Origin: Bacteroidota bacterium | Lineage (GTDB): Bacteria > Bacteroidota > Ignavibacteria > Ignavibacteriales > Ignavibacteriaceae | Direction of reading: 5' to 3' | Assembly: GCA_021790055.1 (NCBI GenBank) | Contig: JAJYIL010000171.1 | Location: forward strand, 1 to 6,627 | DNA: 6,627 bases | In this document: positions 1-6,400 of the stretch, in pieces | How positions within the stretch are numbered: position 1 is the first letter of the stretch | Layout: each line of letters opens with the position of its first letter | Translations under genes and position numbers: made by a program | The notes under the pieces: generated by a model | The model's input: only the letters and a program-made list of their open reading frames with translations | The model's database searches: none | What the model was told of the DNA's origin: nothing

Positions 1-283
1 TCCCTTTTTTCTTTCTTAAGTTGAAGTAAATATTCGTAAAGTCGCTCAGCTTTTCCGATTTGATAGGATTAATAATCCTGATTCCCGATAGATCGACGCC
101 AAGATTAGCGGCATCCGAAAATATTTTATCTTCATCGCCTAATGTAATGATTGAAGCGATTTTTTCTTTGTTAAGAACTTCTGCTGCCTTAAGAACTCTT
201 TCGTCATGAGATTCGGGAAGTACGATTGTCTTTTTGCTTTTTGATGATTTCTCTTTTATATTCTTTATCAATAAGTTTTCCAT
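1..283 (-). CDS. pta: Phosphate acetyltransferase, N-terminal part (runs off the left edge)
   Basis: Reading the minus strand from the ATG at 283-281 gives 94 open codons to the window edge with no stop. The first residues are a short lysine-rich lead, followed by KKTIVLPESHDERVLKAAEV (residues 17-36). This is the characteristic N-terminus of the phosphate acetyl/butyryltransferase family, and the PES-DERVLKAA form is typical of phosphate acetyltransferase. Later segments (ITLGDEDKI, residues 46-54, and the YFNLRKKKG end, 86-94) also fit the family pattern. The enzyme interconverts acetyl-CoA and acetyl phosphate in the cytoplasm, normally paired with acetate kinase. The catalytic C-terminal region lies outside the window. 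The gene is divergent from yggS, so the two share the 284-421 gap. Phosphate butyryltransferase is the main alternative and is less likely. No good Shine-Dalgarno is visible; a GGGG at 292-295 on the minus strand is the nearest candidate. Confidence 0.86.
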   Translation of the reverse strand, partial: MENLLIKNIKEKSSKSKKTIVLPESHDERVLKAAEVLNKEKIASIITLGDEDKIFSDAANLGVDLSGIRIINPIKSEKLSDFTNIYFNLRKKKG

Positions 284-320
284 AAATTAACCCCGGTTAA
301 TAAATAAATAATTTTCATTA

Positions 321-328
321 CAAAAATA
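321..328 (-). promoter_or_regulatory. Possible Bacteroidota-type -7 element for pta
   Basis: On the minus strand these bases read TATTTTTG, an exact match to the TAnnTTTG -7 consensus described for Bacteroidota promoters, 37 nt upstream of the pta start codon. No TTG-type -33 element is seen at the expected spacing upstream, and such a short AT-rich motif can arise by chance here. Treat as a candidate only. Confidence 0.25.
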
Positions 329-350
329 AGGAATTTGATGGATAATAATC

Positions 351-382
351 TTGTAATTTTGTAATCTTTTAATCTTGTAATT
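351..382. repeat. Octamer tandem repeat in the pta-yggS divergent gap
   Basis: Four adjacent 8-bp units, TTGTAATT, TTGTAATC, TTTTAATC and TTGTAATT, fill these 32 bases, and TAATAATC at 343-350 is a plausible fifth, more degenerate unit. The common core is TAATY. As a result the 12-mer AATCTTGTAATT occurs twice, at 347-358 and 371-382. The block lies between two divergent genes, 40 bp upstream of the yggS start codon. It could be regulator-binding sites, a slippage-prone microsatellite, or a lineage-specific short repeat family; the sequence alone does not decide. Confidence 0.7.
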
Positions 383-401
383 ATATTAGAAAACCTATAA
401 A
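375..401 (+). promoter_or_regulatory. Weak candidate promoter for the yggS operon
   Basis: TTGTAA (375-380) and TATAAA (396-401) resemble -35 and -10 hexamers, but the 15-bp spacer is short. The -35 candidate is also the last octamer repeat unit. This placement would start transcription about 14 nt before the ATG at 422. It is the best candidate I see for the operon, but in sequence this AT-rich it is weak. Confidence 0.22.
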
Positions 402-421
402 TTCACACTCTTAATTTTATT

Positions 422-1177
422 ATGATAGCTGGAAATATCCGCAAAGTTAAAGAGCGGATTGAAAATAAGTGTAGCGAGATAGAACGTGACCCTGCCGGAA
501 TTAAATTGATTGCTGTTTCAAAGAATTTTGGCATTGATGCGATAAAGAAGGCTTACGATGAAGGGATTAGAGATTTCGGAGAAAACAGGGCACAGGAACT
601 TGACATAAAATTTTCCCGCATGCCGGAATTCGTTTCGTCTAAATCTAAAGCAGGCGATTCTGACGTATCCGGGAGAAATATTGTTTGGCATTTTATCGGG
701 AATTTACAGCGAAATAAAGTAAGGTTTGCTGTGGATTGTGCTGATTATATTCATTCGGTTGATTCACTTATGCTGGCTGCAGAAATAAATAAGCGAGCCG
801 GCGCGGTTAATAAAATTCAGAAAGTTCTTTTACAAATAAATACCTCGGAAGAAGATACCAAATCCGGTCTAACAAATTACAGCGAGATAAGAGACCTTGC
901 CGGCTATTGTAACGAATTTCCGAGCGTGGAATTAATCGGGCTTATGACTATCGGTCCGCTTACGAACGATATGGAACTGGTTAGAAAAAGCTTCACCCGA
1001 CTGCGCAAGTTAAAGAACAGGCTTAACGGCGATAATTTTGCAAATATCAAGGAGCTATCAATGGGAATGACGTCAGACTTTGAAATTGCAATTGAAGAAG
1101 GCGCTACAATGCTAAGGGTTGGCTCTGCTATTTTCGGCGAGAGAGATTATTCAAAAGATTGGAGGGAAAGCTTATGA
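422..1177 (+). CDS. yggS: YggS/PLPBP-family pyridoxal 5'-phosphate homeostasis protein
   Basis: This is a 251-residue, cytoplasmic, alanine-racemase-fold type III PLP protein. The family has no established catalytic reaction; it binds PLP and maintains vitamin B6 and amino/keto acid homeostasis. Visible family motifs are LIAVSK (29-34, with K34 the expected PLP Schiff-base lysine), FGENRAQEL (52-60), WHFIGNLQRNK (89-99), QINTSEEDTKSGL (138-150), GLMTIGP (173-179), and the C-terminal phosphate-binding segment SMGMTSDFEIAIEEGATMLR (213-232) with VGSAIFGERDY following. It is slightly longer than typical members (about 225-235). The extra length lies mainly around residues 66-86, between the GENR and WHFIG motifs, in a Ser/Lys-rich stretch. 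The ATG at 422 has no clear Shine-Dalgarno but puts K34 at the usual distance from the N-terminus. Its TGA overlaps the next gene's ATG, implying translational coupling with the DivIVA-domain gene. Confidence 0.95.
   Translation: MIAGNIRKVKERIENKCSEIERDPAGIKLIAVSKNFGIDAIKKAYDEGIRDFGENRAQELDIKFSRMPEFVSSKSKAGDSDVSGRNIVWHFIGNLQRNKVRFAVDCADYIHSVDSLMLAAEINKRAGAVNKIQKVLLQINTSEEDTKSGLTNYSEIRDLAGYCNEFPSVELIGLMTIGPLTNDMELVRKSFTRLRKLKNRLNGDNFANIKELSMGMTSDFEIAIEEGATMLRVGSAIFGERDYSKDWRESL
1161..1165 (+). promoter_or_regulatory. Strong RBS that fixes the DivIVA start
   Basis: GGAGG lies inside the last codons of yggS, eight bases upstream of the ATG at 1174. This supports 1174 as the start, rather than the in-frame TTG at 1159 that would begin upstream of and overlap this site. 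The extra five residues of the longer form are not part of the DivIVA domain. Confidence 0.85.
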
Positions 1178-1710
1178 AATTTTCCCCTGTAAATATTAAA
1201 AGGCAAGAATTCAGCAGGTCGGTAAGAGGCTATGACAAAGACGAGGTGCAGGCTTTCCTGGATAAGCTGGCAGATGAGTTCGAATTGCTTCAAAAAGAAA
1301 ACGACTCACTGAAAAAAGAACTCGAAGATGCGAGAACAAAGGTATCGGAGTTCAGAAAGATAGAGAAGAACCTTCAGGATACGCTCCTGAAGGCGCAGGA
1401 ATCTTCTTCTAAGTCGATAGAATCTACAAAGAAGCAGTCGAGCTTAATGCTGAAGGAAGCCGAGATAAAGGCTTCACAGATTCTTGAGAAGGCAAGAGAG
1501 AATGCAAATGAAATCCGCAATGCGGTAATTAACCTGAGAGAAGAGAGAAACTTAATAATTGCCAACTTGAAATCCATAATAAGTTCCCAGGCGTATCTTC
1601 TTGAAATTAAAGTTGAAGATACAAGCGAAGAAATAGTTGAGATTGAAGCTCCGGCTCAATCAAAAAAAATCGATTTAAATATCGATGAGATAGTAAACAA
1701 ACTTTTATAA
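1174..1710 (+). CDS. DivIVA-domain coiled-coil protein
   Basis: From the ATG at 1174 the protein has 178 residues. Residues 1-40 form a DivIVA N-terminal domain: SPVNIKRQEFSRSVRGYDKD (4-23) followed by EVQAFLDKLADEFE. This aligns without gaps to the Bacillus subtilis DivIVA start, which recognises curved membrane at poles and division sites. Residues 35-140 are heptad/hendecad-rich coiled coil with high Lys, Glu and Ala. A short acidic linker (146-160) and a conserved-looking C-terminal tip, LNIDEIVNKLL (168-178), follow. At the Bacillus membrane-contact pair F17/R18, this protein has V17/R18. The ATG overlaps the yggS stop (ATGA), so the two are probably translated together; the phosphorylase starts five bases after this stop. 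It is likely a scaffold for polar or septal membrane proteins, though its role in a probable Gram-negative host is unknown. GpsB- or SepIVA-like function is an alternative within the same fold family. Confidence 0.88.
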   Translation: MKFSPVNIKRQEFSRSVRGYDKDEVQAFLDKLADEFELLQKENDSLKKELEDARTKVSEFRKIEKNLQDTLLKAQESSSKSIESTKKQSSLMLKEAEIKASQILEKARENANEIRNAVINLREERNLIIANLKSIISSQAYLLEIKVEDTSEEIVEIEAPAQSKKIDLNIDEIVNKLL

Positions 1711-1715
1711 AATCC

Positions 1716-2537
1716 ATGAGCGAATTAATAAACAAAATAAACGAAACGCTAAAAGTCATCCGAAGCAAAACTTTGGATGATTTTCCGGTAGGGATTATTC
1801 TCGGTACCGGGCTCGGCGGCTTGGTAAAAGAAATCGAAATTGATTTGGCAATTGACTATTCTGATTTGCCGCATTTCCCGCTTTCTACAGTTGAATCGCA
1901 CAAAGGGAAGCTTATCTTTGGAAAAATAAATGGTAAGAAAGTAGTCGCTATGCAGGGGCGCTTTCATTATTATGAAGGCTATACGATGCAGCAAATTACC
2001 TTTCCTGTTAGAGTAATGAAGTTTCTGGGCGTTAAGACGCTGCTTGTTTCCAATGCCTGCGGCGGAATGAATCCGCTTTACCGGCGCGGCGATATAATGC
2101 TGATGGTTGACCATATAAATTTGCTCGGAGACAATCCTCTTATCGGCAGGAACGAAGACGAGCTCGGTCCGCGTTTCCCGGATATGAGCGAACCTTACAA
2201 TCTTGAGCTGATTAAATTAGCCGAACAGGTTGCTCTTGAATATAAAATTAAAGTTCAAAAGGGAGTTTATGTTTCAGTACCTGGACCAAATCTTGAAACG
2301 AAAGCGGAATATAGATTTCTGCGTGCAACAGGCGCTGATGTTGTCGGTATGTCAACAATTCCCGAAAACATTGTTGCCAACCACATGGGTATTAAAGTAT
2401 TGGGAATCAGCATTATAACCGATGAATGCTTCCCGGATTCGCTTAAGCCTGCAAATGTGAATGAAATAATTTCAACAGCCATGGAAGCAGAGCCGAAGAT
2501 GACCCTGATTATGAAAGAGGTTATTAAGAGACAATAA
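1716..2537 (+). CDS. Purine nucleoside phosphorylase, trimeric (PNP-I/MTAP) family
   Basis: This cytoplasmic enzyme of 273 residues cleaves purine (deoxy)nucleosides with phosphate to free base plus (deoxy)ribose 1-phosphate, for purine salvage. Motifs run in family order: ILGTGLGGL (28-36, phosphate loop), STVESHKGKL (57-66), GRFHYYEGY (81-89, with R82 and H84 in the phosphate/ribose site), VSNACGGMNP (111-120), VPGPNLETKAEYR (188-200, E194 matching the base-binding Glu of human PNP), and GADVVGMSTIPE (206-217, M212 ribose contact). The length is normal for the family. In the segment GISIITDEC (230-238), D236 occupies the place of human Asn243, a determinant of 6-oxopurine specificity, so adenosine-type substrates are possible. 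The ATG at 1716 follows the previous stop by five bases, with no clear Shine-Dalgarno, and the next gene starts directly after its TAA. MTA phosphorylase is a less likely alternative; the overall motifs are PNP-like. Confidence 0.92.
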   Translation: MSELINKINETLKVIRSKTLDDFPVGIILGTGLGGLVKEIEIDLAIDYSDLPHFPLSTVESHKGKLIFGKINGKKVVAMQGRFHYYEGYTMQQITFPVRVMKFLGVKTLLVSNACGGMNPLYRRGDIMLMVDHINLLGDNPLIGRNEDELGPRFPDMSEPYNLELIKLAEQVALEYKIKVQKGVYVSVPGPNLETKAEYRFLRATGADVVGMSTIPENIVANHMGIKVLGISIITDECFPDSLKPANVNEIISTAMEAEPKMTLIMKEVIKRQ

Positions 2538-3152
2538 ATGCAAGCTAAAACATTATTGAATTACTTTACCCCGGCGCTGCTTGGTGTATTGATGTTTGCA
2601 TCAAACTTTTTAAATACAAACATATTTAAGTTCGATGAAAATAATTTCTCTGTCTGGTTTGTACTCTCAGTATTGTGCTTTGCATGCGGGTGGTACATCA
2701 ATAAAACTCTCGGCTGGAGGTACGGCGGCAAAATTGTGTTTGCAATGATTGTATCGGTAACAATTATAAGCGTGCTGATGATTTCATTCTTCCGCGAGTA
2801 TTTTGCGGCAAATGAGCTGCTTACCGAAAATTTAATCCTATACAGCCTTCGTGATATTACACTCGGTTCGATGGCATTTTTCGGAATGTCGGTAGTTGAA
2901 ATACTTACATTGCAAAAGGATATTTTTGTGGCTAAAGAAAAGCTGAAAGCGTATGAGCAAGTTTCAGTCGATTCCAAGAAGGAAGCAGAGCTTGAAATTA
3001 GAGAAGCAAAGTTGAAGGCGCAAAAAATTTTAGCCGATGCCGAGCTGACGGCGAAGAATACTATACTGAAAAAGGAAAGAATTGAAAAAGAGCTGAAAGA
3101 GTTTATTCAAGCTGAGAAAGAGCTGATAAAGAAATATGAAAGCATCGACTGA
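2538..3152 (+). CDS. Unrecognised membrane protein: four predicted TM helices plus C-terminal coiled coil
   Basis: I do not recognise a named family. The 204-residue protein has four hydrophobic stretches that look like membrane helices: about residues 7-23, 38-54, 64-85 and 99-125. A charged Lys/Glu/Ala-rich tail (about 130-200) follows and should form one long coiled coil. With four helices both ends lie on the same side, probably the cytoplasm. There is no cleavable signal peptide, catalytic motif or cysteine pair. The tail segment EAKLKAQKILADA (156-168) is 7/13 identical by eye to EAEIKASQILEKA (95-107) of the DivIVA-domain protein two genes upstream; both have a hendecad-like pattern, so composition alone may explain this. 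The ATG directly follows the phosphorylase stop, with only a weak AAGAG (2526-2530) ahead, so translation is probably coupled. A YggT-like protein, expected near yggS in other bacteria, was considered, but four helices plus a coiled coil do not fit YggT. An anchor or partner for DivIVA is inference. Confidence 0.8.
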   Translation: MQAKTLLNYFTPALLGVLMFASNFLNTNIFKFDENNFSVWFVLSVLCFACGWYINKTLGWRYGGKIVFAMIVSVTIISVLMISFFREYFAANELLTENLILYSLRDITLGSMAFFGMSVVEILTLQKDIFVAKEKLKAYEQVSVDSKKEAELEIREAKLKAQKILADAELTAKNTILKKERIEKELKEFIQAEKELIKKYESID

Positions 3153-3255
3153 GAAGGAGTATGGAATAAAGGTATGCGGTGTAAGCATAAGGCTGGATTA
3201 CTTTATGCCCCTGTACCATAAGCTTGACAAGCCGGAAACAAAAAGACAAGCTTGA
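3136..3255 (+). CDS. Doubtful 39-codon ORF overlapping the membrane protein's 3' end
   Basis: An ATG at 3136 opens a 39-residue frame ending at TGA 3253-3255. It overlaps the last 17 bases of the membrane protein gene in the +1 frame. The product would be hydrophilic at both ends with a mixed middle (KVCGVSIRLDYFMPLYHKL, about residues 12-30). There is no good Shine-Dalgarno before this ATG. The strong AAGGAG at 3154-3159 lies inside the frame and is followed by an ATG at 3161 that hits a stop after one further codon, so it does not support this start. I recognise no family. It may be a real small protein, a remnant of a longer gene, or chance. Confidence 0.2.
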   Translation: MKASTEKEYGIKVCGVSIRLDYFMPLYHKLDKPETKRQA

Positions 3256-3261
3256 GTAATG

Positions 3262-3316
3262 AAATTGAATATTGATAATTTTCAATGTTCAACGCTCAAC
3301 TCTCAATTTTCAATTC
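3262..3316. repeat. Heptamer tandem repeat block with inverted half
   Basis: Five adjacent 7-bp units, TCAATGT, TCAACGC, TCAACTC, TCAATTT and TCAATTC, fill 3282-3316; each begins TCAA. Two units in the opposite orientation, AAATTGA (3262-3268) and ATATTGA (3269-3275), precede them across a 6-base spacer, and AAATTGA is an exact reverse complement of the unit at 3303-3309. Degenerate heptamers of this kind look like a dispersed intergenic repeat rather than a gene part. No coding function is apparent. The block lies 92 bp before the ileS start. Confidence 0.75.
3265..3292 (+). other. Hairpin at the centre of the heptamer block
   Basis: TTGAATATTGA (3265-3275) pairs with TCAATGTTCAA (3282-3292) over 11 positions with one G-U wobble, across a 6-base loop TAATTT. 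The stem is AT-rich and is not followed by a T-run, so it is a poor intrinsic terminator. It could mark the 3' boundary of the yggS operon mRNA or simply reflect the inverted repeat units. Confidence 0.5.
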
Positions 3317-3407
3317 CCGTACATTTTGTGCAAGGTTTAAGGAAGAATGAAAAATACCTTATACCGGTAAAGATTTAAATGTGAAATTTTATTATTAGAT
3401 TTAGTTC
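3317..3407 (+). other. ileS upstream region, no clear signal
   Basis: These 91 bases separate the heptamer block from the ileS ATG. They contain an 8-bp palindrome TACCGGTA (3362-3369) and AT-rich sequence, but no convincing -35/-10 or -33/-7 pair, no Shine-Dalgarno before the ATG, and no T-box-like leader. A promoter for ileS is plausible here, because the gap breaks the tight spacing of the upstream operon, but I cannot place it. Confidence 0.4.
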
Positions 3408-6400
3408 ATGTTCAAGCAAAATTTAGAAAAGATAAATTATCCCGAAGTAGAAGAAAAGATCTTAAAGTTCTGGGAAGAGAATAAAATTTTTGAGAAGAGT
3501 ATTTCTTCCAGGGATGAAAACAAGCCATATACATTTTATGAAGGTCCGCCGACTGCAAACGGCAAGCCGGGCATTCATCATGTAATGGCGAGAACGTTGA
3601 AAGACCTTGTATGCCGTTACAAAACGCTGCAGGGATTTCGCGTGGAAAGAAAAGGCGGATGGGATACTCACGGTCTGCCGGTAGAAATTGAAGTTGAGAA
3701 AAAGCTCGGCATTAAGCATAAGAGCGAAGTGCTTGAATATGGTGTTGAGAAATATAATCAGGCTTGTCGCGAGTCTGTCTTTACTTATCTTGATCTTTGG
3801 GAAAAGATGACGACCCGGATGGGTTACTGGGTCGATCTTAAATCAGCCTACATTACTTTAAAGAATGATTATATTGAATCAGTCTGGTGGGCGCTTAAAA
3901 CGCTGTTCGATAAAGGATTGATTTACAAAGACTATAAAATTGTTCCGCAGGACCCGAAATCCGAAACGGTTCTTTCTTCACATGAGCTTGCGCTTGGTTA
4001 CCGCGAAACAAAGGATCCGTCGGTTTACGTCTTATTCAAAATTAAAAATAGAGATGAATACTTCCTTGTTTGGACTACAACTCCGTGGACGCTGATTTCA
4101 AATGTTGCTCTTGCTGTCGGCGAGAATATTAATTACGTTAAGATAAAGCACAACGGCAAGAAAATTATCTTAGCGAAAGAGCGCTTGTCTGTAATCGACG
4201 GCGAATATGAAATCGTTGAAGAGATAAAAGGCAAGGATTTAGAAAAGATTGAGTACGAGCAGTTCTTCAATTATATTAAAGTTGATACTGCAAGCGACAC
4301 AGGTAAGAAAGCATTCTATGTTTGTCTTGGGGATTTTGTAAGCACTGAAGACGGTTCGGGCATAGTTCATATCGCGCCGGCGTTTGGCGCGGATGACTAC
4401 GACCTTTCAAAGAAATACAATTTACCAATGCTCCAGCCGGTAACACGCGGCGGCTTGTTTACGCCGGAAGTTACAGACTTCGCCGGGCAGTTTGTAAAGG
4501 ATGCCGACAAGAGTATAATTCAAAAGATGAAGGAAGAAGGCAAGCTTTACAGGAAGGAAACGATAACACACTCTTACCCTTTTAGCTGGCGCCATGAAAA
4601 TGTACCGGTAATTTATTATGCACGCGAGTCATGGTTTATCCGCACAACAACTATGGCGGATAGAATGGTTGAGCTAAATAAGACGATAAACTGGCAGCCT
4701 CCCGAAGTTGGAGCCGGCAGGTTCGGCAACTGGCTTGAAGAAAATAAAGACTGGGCTCTATCGCGCGACAGGTTCTGGGCAACTCCGCTTCCAATATGGA
4801 TTAATGACGACGGCGATATGTTTGCCGTGGGCAGCATTGAAGAATTAAAGCAAGGATATGTTGAAGAAGGCAGTAAAAGAATTTTTGTGAAGGATATTGA
4901 CGACATCGATCTTCACAAGCCTTTTGTAGATAAAATTTTCTTTGAGAAGAATGGCAAGATTTATAAACGCACACCTGAATTGATTGACGTTTGGTTTGAC
5001 TCAGGCTCTATGCCGTTTGCGCAATACCATTACCCGTTTGAGAATAAAGAGCTTTTTGAGAAGCATGCTTTCCCGGCAGATTTTATCTGCGAAGGAATAG
5101 ACCAGACGAGAGGATGGTTCTATACGCTTCATGCAATCGCAACAATGTTGTTCAACAATGTCGCTTTCAAAAATATAATTGTGAATGAGCTGATTCTCGA
5201 CAAGAAGGGATTGAAGATGTCCAAGTCCCGAGGCAACACGGTTGACCCATTTATGCTGTTTGATAAATATGGCGCCGACGCAACAAGATGGTACCTGGTA
5301 ACAAACAGTCCACCATGGCGCCCTACTTTGTTTGATGAAGACGGCTTAGTTGAAGTGCAACGCAAATTTTTCGGAACACTTGTAAATACATATTCTTTCT
5401 TTGCCCTTTATGCGAACATCGATAAGTTCGAATACAAAGAACTGCCGGTTGCTTACGAAAAAAGACCGGAGATTGACCGTTGGATTATTTCAAAGTTGAA
5501 TTCTCTTATAATCGATTATGAAAAGATGATGAACGAGTACGACGTAACCAAAGCTGCGAGAGCAGTCTCTGACTTTACAATCGATCATCTATCAAACTGG
5601 TATGTTAGAAGATGCAGAAGGCGTTTCTGGAAATCAGAAATGAATGAGAACAAGCTTTCTGCGTATCAGACTCTTTACGAATGCCTTGTGGCGGTTGCAA
5701 AACTAACATCGCCGTTTGCGCCTTTCATATCGGAAGAGCTGTATCAGGATATGAATTCGGTTACAAAAAAAGAAAAGATTGAATCTGTTCATCTTGCGGA
5801 TTTTCCAAAGTCTACTTACTTTGAAAAAGAGCTTGAAGAAAAAATGGAAATTGCCCAGAAAGTTGTATATCTTACAAGGTCGATGAGAGCAAAGAACAAT
5901 TTGAAGGTACGTCAGCCGCTTAAAAAGATTATGGTGGTTGTCGGCAGAGAAAAGCGCGAGGCTCTCGGAAAGATGAAGGAAGTAATTCTTGATGAGGTAA
6001 ACGTTAAAGAGCTTGAGGTCCTTGCCGATGATTCGAGTATTGTAAGCAAAGCTGCAAAGGCTAATTTCAAATCGATAGGTCCAAAATTCGGGAAGAAGGT
6101 CAACCCGGTTGCTAATGCAATTAAGAACTTCGGTAATGATGAAATCGGATTGATTGAGAAAGGCGGACAAGTTAAGATACAAATCGGCGGGGAAGAAATT
6201 ACGATTAACAAAGATGATGTAGAAATTGTCAGTTCGGAAATTACCGGCTGGCTTGTTGAGACTGAAGAGGGTGTTACAGTAGCGCTCGATACGGAATTGA
6301 GCAGCGATTTAATTCAAGAAGGACTGGCGCGGGAGTTCGTGAACAGAATCCAGAATATGCGGAAGGATGCCGGCTTCGAAGTAACCGACAGAATCAAGAT

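Noticed and set aside
287..300. Inverted repeat TTAACC-CC-GGTTAA just upstream of the pta start
   Set aside because: Six-base arms with a two-base gap are too short to distinguish an operator from chance, and no second copy was seen.
2538..3152. YggT/YlmG identity for the membrane protein based on position near yggS
   Set aside because: YggT proteins are short with two membrane segments and conserved short motifs; this protein has four segments, a long coiled coil and none of those motifs.
3220..3255. Direct repeat AAGCTTGA (3220-3227 and 3248-3255) and GCTTG-A-CAAGC inverted repeat (3222-3232)
   Set aside because: Short, containing the palindrome AAGCTT, and not linked to any attachment site, integrase or mobile element in the window.
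3103..3285. 60-codon open frame on the minus strand across the end of the membrane protein gene
   Set aside because: It is antisense to coding sequence and the heptamer repeats, has no RBS or recognisable domain, and has a composition typical of a shadow frame.
3265..3316. Intrinsic terminator for the yggS operon
   Set aside because: The hairpin stem is AT-rich and lacks a following T-run, so it does not meet the usual criteria.
3153..3407. T-box riboswitch ahead of ileS
   Set aside because: No T-box consensus, specifier stem or terminator/antiterminator pair is visible, and T-boxes are not expected in this lineage.
5703..6182. 159-codon minus-strand open frame inside ileS
   Set aside because: It is fully antisense to a conserved IleRS region; the Phe/Leu/Asn-rich product mirrors the Lys/Glu-rich sense protein. 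No start signal or homology is recognised.
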